Assembly: GCA_018806915.1 (NCBI GenBank)
Contig: JAGKQI010000061.1
Coordinates: 434,001 to 498,000 of the forward strand
Length of the DNA: 64,000 bases
Source: Phytophthora colocasiae
Taxonomy: Eukaryota > Oomycota > Peronosporomycetes > Peronosporales > Peronosporaceae
Direction: 5' to 3'
Program-made: the position numbers and the translations under genes
Shown: positions 47,770 through 58,879 of the stretch, piece by piece
Layout: each line of letters begins with the position of its first letter
Position numbering within the stretch: the stretch's first letter is position 1
Notes under the pieces: generated by a model
What the model saw: the letters and a program-made list of their open reading frames with translations, nothing else
The model's database searches: none
What the model was told of the DNA's origin: nothing

Positions 47770-49226
47770 TGTGGTGAAGCGGACGAGAATTTTTCCCGGA
47801 GAGACAATATCAGCCACGAACCCGAATAGAGTCGGAACGAGCGACAGGGGGGAGCTGTGATCCCCAGATCTGGGTCGAATCAGACGAAGGTACGATGGGT
47901 CCAGCCGGGGAACAGGCAACAGAGACACCGGCGGAGGAGCAAGTGGAGCGGTGTTCGTGGGTGATCCGAATCCTGCCGGAGGAAAAATGGGGGAATCAAG
48001 GAGGTTCTCGCGCGATCAACGATGACGGGGTCCCAAGTGAGCACGATCGGCTTACCCCGGCGCCCCGGAGCCTCTAACAGTATGATCCTACTTCCCCGGG
48101 CGGCGACGAAGCGGGATCACGCAGGATCACGCAGTGATCTTCTCCCGTTTAAGTACGAGATCAGCTCTGGATCAAGCTCAGCCCCAGGCGCGACGCAGAC
48201 CCTTCTGATGGACTGATCTGGACTCTCCGAAGGATTATCAAGCGGGATCAGGCAGCGATCAAGTCCCGATCAGGCGGCGATCAAGTCCCGATTAAGTACG
48301 AGATCAAGCTTCGGTTAAGTGCGAGATCAAGCTTCGGTTAAGTTCGAGATCAAGCTTCGGCTAAGTTCGAGATCAAGCTTCGGCTAAGTTCGAGATCAAG
48401 CTTCGGTTAAGTTCGAGATCAAGCTTCGGTTAAGTGCGAGATCAAGCTTCGGTTAAGTGAGAGATCAAGCTTCGGTTAAGTGCGGAATCGGCTCACGATC
48501 AGGGTTAGGGGAACCAAGCTAGGGATCAGCTATGTAGCCAGTGTCATGTGATCGTAGGATAGTAAATCAGGATGGGATTAGTAGGCATAGGGATAACTAT
48601 AAACAGAATCGAATTGGCCCTGAACCACTCAAGTGTCTTCGCTGCGCCTGGAACCGGGAACTACATTGGCCCTACAAGCGTCAAGGAGGTAAGGATACGT
48701 GACCTAGTATAGCGGTTAAGTCTGGATAATATATTGACCAGCTTTGCCCTATCTAGTGAACTATCCTTTAAGTGCATACATCAGATCGGAAGGAATTGGT
48801 TGTTTAGCCTGACGATCCCGTCGAATCTCGCCCCCTCAAGACTCCCGCTAAAGGAAGCGGCAAGCAACGAAAGGAAGGGACTGAATCCCGAACATAGGAC
48901 CATTGGAAGACCTGGATCAAGAACCAGGTGCCCGGATCAAGGATCGAGAACTCGCCTACGACCGGGATCAAGTACCCCGAGGTGGAGTGAAGAACTTCCA
49001 CGCCGCCTCAAACCCCTGCGTCACCCAAGACTTTCTTCTCGTCCCAAGACATCTTCAGAAGTCACCTGGAAGAGCGTAACCCGCCTACCGACGGGTACAC
49101 AAGGTGAACACTACACGCAGCAAGATCACGGATCATCGGGGGACCCCCTCCGTTAGTCGGTGTCTGGGCGCAAGTGGCGATCGCGATCGGCCTCAACCAG
49201 ATTTTGGCCAGATCCGCTCCACCACA
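47770..49226 (+). repeat. 5' LTR of B2 (recombinant)
   Basis: 1457 bp, nine 23-bp array units (about 48290-48485). Bases 47770-48113 follow the B1 3' LTR at nearly all informative sites, while the remainder follows the LTR at 44648-46105. The flank TATG (47766-47769) pairs with CATA at 32076-32079. Confidence 0.85.
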
Positions 49227-50242
49227 ATGGTGCGCGTGCCCGGATCTTCTGGTGACTTCGGATATCAGCGTGAGTTCAAGAAGATGTCAAGATTAAAGAA
49301 GAACAAGGGGAAGAAGTGCCTACGAATGTTGGATCGACGGAGGCATCGCTTAAAACGGAAAGATCCACAGATCAGCAGAGTTCTGGGAGGATCTCTACTG
49401 ACAGGCACGAGGCAGACCTGGATCGCAATCCAGATCTCGAAGAAAAACCTCGAATTCCTCCCAAGGCCCCTTCGAGGGCCATTGCGGATCTCGATGAGAA
49501 TCGAGATCCGCACACGAGCGATAAGGAATCAGCAAAGCTGAAACCTAATCTGCTCACCAAGTCCACTGTTGCCTCAAGATCGACCAAGAAAAAGAAGATC
49601 AAGAGCACCCGGACGAAATTGAAAGCTCCAGACTCAGAGCCAGAAGATGTGATCAACCCAGGATCAACGATCACCAAGGACGCGATCGAGCAGGCCTACT
49701 ACAGGAAGAGGCTAAGCGAGGCCTTGCTTAACGATCCTGTTCTTACGATCATACAAGTCCGCCAGATCGGTAACCTCACCGGCCCAGTGTCGAAGCCCCG
49801 GACTAGCTCTGACCGCCTGAACGCGGTGAAGATCCTACTTGATCTGCTCCAAGAAGCTGGTTTGGTGGCTGGAGAGTTCGACCCAAACTCTCTATTTGAC
49901 TTGGAACTGCAAGCGATTCAATCTGCGACCCATGATCTATTCGATTCCCTCAAGATCTTGGTCGGCGAGCGCCCACTGACGCCCGACCCAGGTTATCAGA
50001 CTGGGTCGTCATGCTACGCGTCAGCGACCTCGGAACCAGACTCATATAGCCCGAGAAGGCTGCAACGCTTGTCGTTAGGGCCCTCCGGCGCTAAGTTCCT
50101 GAAATCGCGTATGAAGAAACAGGATACGCGATCGGTGGCTGCGAAGCTGGAGGTCAAGATGCCCGATCAGCAAGAAAATCGCCGGATCCGGACGGACCAG
50201 ACCGCGCCGACGACTAATTCCACTGGATCGAGCAACAAGTAG
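49227..50242 (+). pseudogene. B2 ORF1 (early frameshift)
   Basis: ATG at 49227, one base after the LTR, overlapping the primer site. One base is missing near 49278 relative to B1, so the first codons and the rest (open from about 49316) are in different frames. From 49316 the 308-residue frame is uninterrupted to TAG 50240-50242 and matches B1 ORF1 without its nonsense codon. The product is basic/disordered then helical. The same frame continues into gag after the TAG. Confidence 0.65.
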
Positions 50243-50257
50243 GACGACTACTTTCAA

Positions 50258-51553
50258 ATGGCGATGGATCGTTTCTTGAAAGAACGGAATCTCGCGACAC
50301 CCCGATCGCCGATCAAAGGGGAGCTGGATGTTGAAATGGAGTCCGTTACGGCCTCGGATCCGGATGCATGGGAATACGATCCGGACGATATGGGCATACC
50401 AAGTTCTGGTGGACAGATGTCGAGCCGAGCAGCGATCGCATCCGCGGCGATCGGTCAAGGAGCGTCGATGATCCAGCGGGTTCGGATCTCAGCGATCTCG
50501 GATCTGAAAGATTTTGCGGGTAAAGATCTGGACGAAGATCGCGCTCGGGCCTGGATCGGTAAGGTCAAGTCAGCATTTCAGCGCGATCAGGCTACGGAAG
50601 AAGAGAAATGCCTCACGTTTGCTGATCTGATGGTGGGACCGGCAAAGAACTGGTACAGGCAGCTCAGTCGAACGACGAAAACCAAGTGGGCAGATCTGTT
50701 GGACAGTTTCCAAACCCAGTATTGTGGGTTGGGTATGTCGGTCGCGTGGCAATACTATCACGCTCGCAAGCGATCGGAAGAAACTCGTCTCGATTATCTC
50801 TACCGGCTCAACGTGGCGGCTTTACGTGCTAGACTGAAAATCAAGGATGGGAACCCCAAGGCCCGCCGGGAACATGTAGACCACTACATCGAGACATTGG
50901 GAGATCCGGAGTTAGCTGATCGGCTGACCCTACTCCGGCTGAGCGACGTCGATGAACTGGAGGAAGTACTTCGGGCCCGGGAACGGGCGAAAAGCAGACA
51001 GCGTAAATCTGCGTTCGGATCGAAGTACAGACAAAAGGCACCGGCCAGTACCCCGGCGGCACCCACCCGAGCGGTGGTGCGGGCGATCCAAACCCAAGAT
51101 CCGAGCTCGGAATCAGAGGAAATATCCGGATCGGACGGATCCGATTCTGAAGGCGATCTCCGGAGGATATATCTTGCCGCGTCGGAAGACAAGCAGATCG
51201 GTACTGGGGGCATTCCTCACCAACAGGATCAGTCGCGATCGCACACGAACGCGCAAGATCGAGGCCGGATCACGGATCGCAGGGGTACGTCAGACCACGA
51301 TCGAGGTCGCTTTTCACACTGTGGATCGCGGAAGCATACGGATCTGGACTGCTGGAGACGTCTAACCTGTGAAAAGTGCGGGAAGAGAGGTCACCCAACG
51401 GATCGCTGTCTGTATACCTGCCGTGGTTGTGGGGAGATCCATGAAGCGGGAGAATGCCCCATGGAAGAATTCTACAACCAGATCCGCAAGTGGTACGACC
51501 CGACCCGACATGCCGGATTGTTCCCCGAGAAGGTGGAAAAGATGTTAAACTAG
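50258..51553 (+). CDS. B2 gag (431 aa, intact)
   Basis: ATG at 50258, 15 bp after the ORF1 stop and in the same frame. Residues about 70-250 contain the capsid-type Retrotrans_gag domain (DEDRARAWIGKVKSAF, NWYRQLSR, YHARKRSEETRLDYLYRL). A Ser/Asp-rich linker follows. The C-terminus has three knuckle-like motifs: HCGSRKHTDLDC (atypical), CEKCGKRGHPTDRC and CRGCGEIHEAGEC. It ends at the slippery G TTA AAC TAG. Smaller than D Gag (869 aa) but with the same knuckle order, supporting a common origin. Confidence 0.9.
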   Translation: MAMDRFLKERNLATPRSPIKGELDVEMESVTASDPDAWEYDPDDMGIPSSGGQMSSRAAIASAAIGQGASMIQRVRISAISDLKDFAGKDLDEDRARAWIGKVKSAFQRDQATEEEKCLTFADLMVGPAKNWYRQLSRTTKTKWADLLDSFQTQYCGLGMSVAWQYYHARKRSEETRLDYLYRLNVAALRARLKIKDGNPKARREHVDHYIETLGDPELADRLTLLRLSDVDELEEVLRARERAKSRQRKSAFGSKYRQKAPASTPAAPTRAVVRAIQTQDPSSESEEISGSDGSDSEGDLRRIYLAASEDKQIGTGGIPHQQDQSRSHTNAQDRGRITDRRGTSDHDRGRFSHCGSRKHTDLDCWRRLTCEKCGKRGHPTDRCLYTCRGCGEIHEAGECPMEEFYNQIRKWYDPTRHAGLFPEKVEKMLN

Positions 51554-51591
51554 GACGCTCGCCGGTTTGGAAACCGGTACGAGCCGAGCGT
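51544..51591 (+). other. -1 frameshift signal between gag and pol of B2
   Basis: G TTA AAC (51544-51550), TAG (51551-51553), outer stem 51555-51561/51585-51591 and inner hairpin 51562-51577. Identical in layout to B1. Confidence 0.85.
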
Positions 51592-51998
51592 TCTGAGTAC
51601 TGCATCTATGCATATGTGAACAAGAAATCGAGAGATCAAGATAGGGGGAATTCGGATCTGCGCGGTAATACATGTAAGTTGCATTGGTATACTGCTAAGA
51701 TCGCGAGTCTTCCCCGGATCGATGAGTTCTCTCGATCTGGTGCGGAAGTGGCTCTGGATCTCAAGGAAGGAGAGTCCAGGGGGTATTGGAAATACCACGC
51801 ACCCGGAAACTAGGACGCTCGCCGGTTTGGAAACCGGTACGAGCCGAGCGTTCTGAGTACTGCATCTATGCATATGTGAACAAGAAATCGAGAGATCAAG
51901 ATAGGGAGAATTCGGATCTGCGCGGTAATACATGTAAGTTGCATTCGTATACTGCTAAGATCGCGAGTCTTCCCCGGATCGATAAGTTCTCTCGATGA
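51549..51998 (+). repeat. Tandem duplication replacing the protease core in B2
   Basis: The pol start from the gag stop (CTAGGACGCTCG...) to about 51809 is followed by a second copy starting at 51810. The copy then jumps to ATGATCCCGGCTGG (ATG 51995), which lies after the protease active site in B1. The DTG active site is absent, so B2 has no working protease. Confidence 0.85.
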
Positions 51999-54532
51999 TC
52001 CCGGCTGGGGTCCGGATGGATCTTGCGAAGGGATCGATGTGCTTACCTAATGAAGTGGGGATCCCACTTAGTGGTCGCAAGAGATTATACGGGGAGAAGG
52101 TAAGATCGGTAAAATTGGAGGAAGATCTACATATCCCAGTTGGGGGATCTGAAGAGATCGCATCGAGAGTGAAATTATCGGCGACAGAGAAACTGTGGGT
52201 GACCAGAGGCGACCAATGGGTACCTACAGTGGTGAATGGACCCGGCCGAACTCGGTACTTAGCGATCACGAATTTGAGCGAGAAGATTTTACGACTGGAT
52301 CACAGATTACATGTTGGAATGGTACTTGATCAGGAAAAAGTGCCTCGATTCCCCGGGTTTGTGTCGATCGGATCCCGACGTTACATGGAGTGGCAGAATC
52401 TAGCTCTAGAAGCGACAGTGGACGCAAGACCAGAACCTCAGGAATCCGTAGAGATCCCCTTACCGTCGGTCGAACGGCCGACCTACGTTACGCCGCAATC
52501 TATACTCCGTCGAGGTGGGACGGCCAAGACCGATCTTGATCCTGCACCGATATCGACATTGGAATCTCGATCATCAACCCGATCGACCGACGCAGCCGAA
52601 GTCAAGGTCACTTTCCTTGAACCCAAACAGGATCCCATGAATACCCCACCGATCGCGATCATTTCCGACAGGACCCCGAGTGGCGAAGCTGGGGGCGGTG
52701 AGACTGAGACGAATGAAAGCTTGCCAGATCAGGCCCCAGATCGGACAGACCGGACATGCGAAGAAGAGATCGAGGTAAAAACAGAAAAACCAGATTTTCA
52801 AATCGAGATCAAACATGAATCCGACGCCGATGCCGTCCCCATGGTTAAAGACACCCCGATCTTGACAGCCAAGGACGATAGGCTGCGTGATCAATCAACG
52901 GATGAACCGGATCCGACATCTCTTGAAGGGATCGAGAACGCCGATCAGACCCACTTACACGAAAGTGGCGATTTTTCGGCCGAAGATCTAGCCGATAATC
53001 TCGCAGTAGTACCAGAGATCCAGATCTCCACCACCGAAGAAGTCAGGATTGAAGATCTGCAAGTAGGAAATCCGGGATCGGCTACCCAGGAGGAGATCGA
53101 GAAACTTCGACAGATTATTTGGAAGAAGCGACATCTCCTGATCGGGAAGGGAACGCACTTCCTCCAGCGACCAAGGGTGTTATATGCGATATCGACGTGG
53201 GTGATGCAAAGCCGATCGCACAACGAGTCCGAAAGGTGGCGCCACAGTTCCGCGAGAAAGTATCGGATCTTATCAAAGGACTCCTAGCTGCCAAGATCAT
53301 TCGGCCATCGACATCGCCATGGGCATCTCCGATCGTGGTGATCATCAAGAAGAACGGTGTAGACATCCGACTATGTATCGATTATCGGTTGGTGAACGTC
53401 TCACAAGGCTGATGATCTACCCGATGCCCCTGATCAATGACCTGCTAGAAGATCTTGACAAGGTTCTTTGGTATTGTTCATTAGACATGGCGAGTGGATT
53501 CTGGGTCGTATCAATGACCGATCGAGCTCGCGCGATCTCGGCTTTCATCACTCCATTTGGCCTTTTCGAGTGGAATCGCATGCCGTTCGGGCTGAAGAAC
53601 GCCCCTCAGATCTATCAACGCCTTGTGGACAATGCACTATATGGATTTTTGAAGATCTCCCAGTCCGGAGATGTGGAAGGCTCTGCGGATGTGTTCGAGT
53701 CATAAATCCGGAAGATCCCGGTCGCCCGTCGGTTCTAGGACGGAGATCATACATCGACGATATCTTGATCACGGCTGGATCATGGGATCAAATGTGCGAT
53801 CGGGTGGAAGACCTATTGGAGGCCTGTGATAAGTGGAATCTCTCGATCAGTGTGGCAAAGAGCTTCTGGGGCATGGATAAAGTGGAATATCTCGGACACA
53901 AAGTGTCGATCGATGGATTGGAGGCAAACCCGAAGGACCTGAAGTCTCTGACGGATCTACCATTACCTGGATCACTCCGATCCATGCAATCGTTCCTGGG
54001 AAGTTTGAACTACTATAGTCGGTTCATCGAGGATTATGCGATCTATGCATCGGTCCTATATGAACTACGTGAGGTGGAGTTCGCAGAACTGAAGAAGCGA
54101 CCTGTTGCCGAAAAGGAGGTGTTGGCTCTACTTCGGATCTTGGATCTACACTACACCGTGTTGGTGGGACGTCGGATCAAGGTCCTAACCCGACACTCAA
54201 CGCTTGCCTGGCTGTTCAAGTCTGCCGGCCTCCAAGGACGTCTGGGACAATGGTCTGCTCTTCTGTCCCCGTGGACACTCGAGATCACGAAGTGTACGAA
54301 GGGGGAGGATGAAATACTGGGGGCGATCGCAGCTAACATAACGCCCAGATCGGAGATCGACGAAGCCCTGATCGCGATCGCGCCACGAAAGGAGCCAAAA
54401 CGTCGGATCCAGATGCCGATCCCCACCGTAGACCCAGATGAGGAGTTGTGGGTTATAAGTTTCGACGGATCGGCACGCGTGAAACGAGGAGGAGGCGCTT
54501 TCAGCGCGATCGTGTGGAGTTTACCAGAGTGA
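51995..54532 (+). pseudogene. B2 pol: protease end, linker, RT and truncated first RNase H
   Basis: Starts at MIPAGVRMDLAKG and carries the acidic linker and RT in at least four frames: a shift near 53150, the shared VNVSQG break near 53410, the shared TAA at 53703-53705, and a C lost just after it. RT motifs SLDMASGFWVV and YIDD are recognisable. A deletion of roughly 0.4 kb near 54105 joins ELKKRP to VAEKEVL and removes the start of the first RNase H. Ends at a TGA (54530-54532) replacing the Trp of B1. Confidence 0.85.
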
Positions 54533-54535
54533 AAA

Positions 54536-56640
54536 GTGATCAAGGCTAGATCGGATTATGCTGAAAGCCTTACTGTCAATGAAGCGGAATACCGTGGACT
54601 CTTGCTAGGTCTTGGCATGATCGCACAGTTAGAACGCCGCCGTTTGGTCGTTTGTGGCGATTCGAATCTGGTGATCCGACAAGTCCGGGGCGAGATCGAC
54701 TGCAAGGCGCCAGGATTGACGTTGCTGAAACAGAAGGTGCTAGATCACTTGCGGAATTGGGGAGATCATGAGCTGGTCCATGTGAAGAGAGACTGGAATG
54801 GGAGCGCAGATAGCTTGGCGAATGCCGCACTGCAGCGAGGAAGCGGGATCGAGGTCCACGATGAGGCAGATCGGTGCGATCTGATCACCCTAAATCGGCT
54901 TGATGAGGTGTTGGCCCCTCGAGTTGAAGATCGAACTGCACAAGTGTCGGCAGTAGCCACGCGTGCAGTCCGAGCGCGACCCGGTGCCGCTGTCCTGCGA
55001 GAGGAACTGATCCGGGAGATGCGGATTGATCGGATCAGGCGAGCCCAGGACGAGGAGGTCTGGATCGCCGGACTAAAGAGGTACCTGGCTGGGCAGATCG
55101 CGGATCTTACTCGAGCCGAATCTGTATCCTACGCCAAGATCGCCTCCGAGTACGAGGTAGACGAACAAGATCTGCTGTTTTACTGCCCACCAGGGCCGAG
55201 ATCAAGTGGTGATCGCGACCGCCTGATGAGACTTGTAGTTCCAGAAACGCTACAGCAGGATGTCCTCCACCACTACATACGACTCTGGAAGGGGGACATC
55301 AGGGGATCGGACGTACTTATCAGCGGATCCGAGATCATTTCCATTGGAGGGGATTATATCGGAGCGTGCAGCGATACGTAGGCGAGTGTGTAGACTGTGA
55401 GACTGGAAAAGGGAGGCCCACGATCCGGGGCGAGTCGCCGGGGAATCTGCAAGCAACATACCCGTTCCAGATCATAGCGATGGATCACATACCCTCCCTG
55501 CCCAGATCTAACAAAGGCAACACCGAACTACTGATCTGGGTCGATCTGTTCACGGGATATGTGATCGCGAAGGCCAGTTCCTCCCGGTCGGCCCAGACCG
55601 TCGCAGAATCCTATGAAGAATGCGTGTTCCGCAGATTTGGTGCTAGCGAGATGATCAGGCACGATCGAGAACCGGGTTTCATGTCCGACTTCTTCAGATC
55701 GTTCAATAAGATCCTGGGGCAGCGACAACGGGCGACGATGGCCTACCGGCCACAAGCCAACGGGACTGCGGAACGGATGGTGCAAACGGCGACTAGGGCG
55801 ATCAAAATGTATGTTCAAGATCTCGATCAGAAGGACTGGGATGAATACGCGGAGAGACTGACGTTCGCCATTAACACGGCTCACGATCGGGTTCGGGGAG
55901 ATACCCCTCACTACCTGGTACATGGATGGGATCCGAGATCGACGTTGGAGGCAACGATCCCGATCGGATCGACCAGACACCACGATCGCGATCCAAGACG
56001 GTGGAGATATCGGGTTCAGAGATACTACCAGCAGTCGCGAGAACAGGTCAACGCTAGACTACGAGAGGCGATTGCAGATCGAGCCGATCGGCACAATGAG
56101 GATGTCGATCCGCATCAGATCGAAGCTGGATCACGAGTTTGGCTATACCTAGATCGTGTGAAGGAAGGGTATGCACGTAAACTCGCTCACCTTTGGCACG
56201 GCCCGTTCCGTGTTGCAGAGAAGCTCAATGAATTCACGATCAAGCTGGAGATCGCGGGATCTGATTACCATATCTTCCCAGCGGTCCATGTTTCTAAGCT
56301 AAAGCTGGTGCGGAATTTCCCGGATCGACCGCGGATCAATTTGACGGTAGATGAAGCAGATCGGCTCGATTTCGATGAGATCCTCCTTCCGGAGGACAGT
56401 TGGGTTCCAGATCTGGATGCCGATGAGTACGAGGTCGAACGGATCTCGGACATGAGAAGTGGAAAACGAACTCGCTACGGCCGGATCTATCGTGAATTCC
56501 TGGTGCACTGGGTCGGTTATGACGAGCCGACTTGGGTTGATGAAGCTGATCTTAACTGTGGAGCCATACTGAGTGCGTTCCTACGTGATCATGCTAACCG
56601 AAATCGGTTTGGCGTGATGCAGTCGCACGAAGAGGTGTAG
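54536..56640 (+). pseudogene. B2 pol: archaeal-type RNase H, integrase and chromodomain
   Basis: Continues in the frame broken by TGA at 54530. RNase H motifs NEAEYRGLLLGL, VCGDSNLVI and WNGSADSLA are present. A one-base loss near 55272 shifts the frame before the integrase zinc finger; the frame from 55366 then runs intact to 56640 through CVDCETGKG, AMDH, RHDREP and GTAERMVQ to the chromodomain (EYEVERISD, EFLVHWVGYDEPTW). Confidence 0.87.
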
Positions 56641-56770
56641 ACGCGAAGAGGGCGGTGTGACCAGGTCACAACGCCGAGATCGCGGATGCAGATCTGGATG
56701 TCTATCTGGATCGGATGTGGAGATTTAATATTTTTCGTGGAGATTTTATACTTTTCTTGTATATGCATGT
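56641..56770. other. B2 sequence downstream of pol up to the A2 insertion
   Basis: Short 3' stretch, partly alike to the region after B1 pol (TTTTATA..., TATATGCATGT). A2 begins at 56771. Confidence 0.6.
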
Positions 56771-57230
56771 TGTAATGGGTCTACCTAGACCTATTAGGTG
56801 GCGTACACGTGCGCTTGCGTGTATGAGGAAGCGTGCAATTAGAATAGACTTAATTTAAGTATACTTATTTAAATAGGTATAATTAAATCAAATATAACTA
56901 AATTAAACTGCAAATTACCGTAAAATGAGAACTGTTATTGAATTTGGCATAAGCCTATTATGGACCTCCTAAAACTGTTTGTTATCTATTTCTAAAGGGT
57001 CTGCCAGCGTGTGGTTGGCAGAAACTCTGCTCAGTGATTGGTAGAAATCCGTTACTTTCTACCAATAATATGCACAAATGCACACGAACCACCCAATAAT
57101 GTGGTTCGCCCATGTATCCATTGGTGTGTACAGCACACCAAGGTCTGAGGCCAATTTCCAACCTCTAACAGTTATCCTAACTGTTAGAGTTACAAGTGGT
57201 ACAACCACTTGTACGTGTAACCCCGTTACA
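56771..57230 (-). repeat. 3' LTR of A2, with polypurine tract complement at 57231-57240
   Basis: 460 bp, reverse complement of the A1 LTR (starts TGTAATGGG, ends CCCCGTTACA), followed by CCATCCCCCC. Confidence 0.94.
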
Positions 57231-57319
57231 CCATCCCCCCGTTAAGATTCGACGTATCGGTCTCGATACGTCAATCAACAGAACTTGACAAGACCGTCAA
57301 GTTCCCGAGAGAAATCCGA

Positions 57320-57335
57320 GTTCATTTCGCAATGG
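57320..57335 (+). promoter_or_regulatory. Core-promoter-like match at the A antisense ORF
   Basis: GTTCATTTCGCAATGG matches GCTCATTYYNCAWTTT at 13 of 16 positions. The initiator A is at 57324 and the ORF starts at 57332, giving a leader of only about 8 nt. The equivalent site of A1 is 25460-25475 (minus). Suggestive; needs a mapped transcript start. Confidence 0.45.
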
Positions 57336-58879
57336 ACTCGCCAACACCCACGTCTCCGTCCGCTTCTGCGGACGCGCAAGCCTCACCTGCTGCCTCTGCA
57401 GCAGGAACAACGACCTCAGCAGTGCCCACTAGCACTGCTGCTTCCAGCGGTCCGACAGAGAAGCTCTCTGTCACCAAGTACCATGCTCTCCATAAGGAGA
57501 AGCATGAGAAGAAGAAGAAGTCTTCTTCTCTAGCAGAGATTAAAAATCCTGCTGTCCCTCTCAAAGAACTCTTTGGAGAGGACTACGAAGACATCCTCGA
57601 CTACGAGGAGGATGTCGAGGAGGGGGAGGTTGATGTCAAGGCTCCTGCTCCCGTGTCTTCGTCCGAAGACACGTCAGACCCACCCGTGGGATCTCGACGA
57701 CCTCGTGATGAGGCCTCGGACGCTTCAAGCTCGAAGCGTCCGCGCAGTGATGATGAAGCGTCCCCCATGTCGAGGGCGCTCACTGCCCCGCGCACTGATC
57801 CGCCAGTGCGCACGCCATGGATGCCTACTGAGGCAGAGATCCATGACCGGTTCGGTGCTAGTTCACCACCGAACCCGATACTGTTGTACTCATGCAACAG
57901 TATCAACGACGACGACGTCGCCGCTAAGGTTGTCTTTTAGTCCGAGACTCAAAGACGCGACTACTATATCGGGCTCTTCCATGAGCTCCGATACTATGCA
58001 GCGAAGAAGACTTCGCGCAAGAGCAAAGTGCCAGAGTGGCAGGCACTTTGTCAGTCGTGGAATGCCTTTGTTGATAACTTCAACAAAGACCCGAAGGCGT
58101 ATCGCGAGCGCGTTGCTGCGGCTCGCGATCGCTACTACACTTACACTACGCGTCGTAAGTGTGAACGCCTCCATGATCAGTCCATGGAAGCGGGGATCCC
58201 ATGTGCCGTTCCCTTTGGCACACCCTGTCCGTGTTGCCAACCTTTGGCAACACGTCTCACCGAAAGTGACCTCCTGGGGTACACGGTCGTCCGTGTACCC
58301 GATCACATCAAGGAGCTCCGTGGTCGTATTGTGCCACGCGAAGCTCCGAGTGCTGTGGCTAACCGCAGCACTCCTCGTGCAGGGCTTACCCCTGCAAGTT
58401 ATGGTGGGCTTCGTACGCCCTCACCATTTCCGGAACGTCCTCCATCAGGACGTTCCGCGGCTCCCATGTATCTCGATGGGGAGGAAATCCTCTCCAACAA
58501 ATACGAAAACGAACCCCTTGAGAGTTCGTTCTCTTATGAGCCACGATCCGCTCAACAATCCAGCGGATCGCTCCACGCGCGTCGCGCAACAGCGGCGGAG
58601 GGGGTGGGAACACTCCCTTCGCATGGTCAACGCTATGACCATGACGATCGTGCCCTGCACGATCGAGTTGCTGCGCTGGAGCAGACACAGAGCGCTGAGA
58701 TAGCGGCTCTGAAGCAGGAGGTTCGTGTCCTCCGTGCTGAGGTCTGCGAGGCAGCTCAGACTGCCTCGAACCTCTCGTCCGGTCTTGGGACGAGAGTGAA
58801 CCGGTTGATTGACCGTGTCAACGGTCTCGAGAAGGCCTTCCAGGCCTCTCGCACTCCTCAGTCGGACTACCAGCCCTAG
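57332..58879 (+). pseudogene. Antisense accessory ORF of element A (515 codons, one nonsense codon)
   Basis: ATG at 57332, 102 bp from the LTR, to TAG 58877-58879, in one frame with one TAG (57938-57940) that is GAG in A1. Residues 1-50 are Ser/Thr/Ala-rich; about 55-67 basic (HKEKHEKKKKSS); 78-98 acidic; about 133-144 NLS-like SSKRPRSDDE; 209-226 Tyr-rich (YYIGLFHELRYYAAKK); CPCC near 300; 441-503 coiled coil (RVAALEQTQSAEIAALKQEV). The last third overlaps the chromodomain end of pol on the opposite strand. Function unknown. Confidence 0.78.

Larger units (their letters stand above)
47770..56770 (+). mobile_element. Element B2, decayed second copy of B, cut by element A2
   Basis: LTR 47770-49226 in the orientation opposite to B1, then ORF1, intact gag and damaged pol to 56640. 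The sequence stops matching B at 56770 (TATATGCATGT), where the A2 LTR starts. The antisense ORF and 3' LTR are expected beyond the window. It shares the RT frameshift and TAA of B1 and adds its own deletions. Confidence 0.92.
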
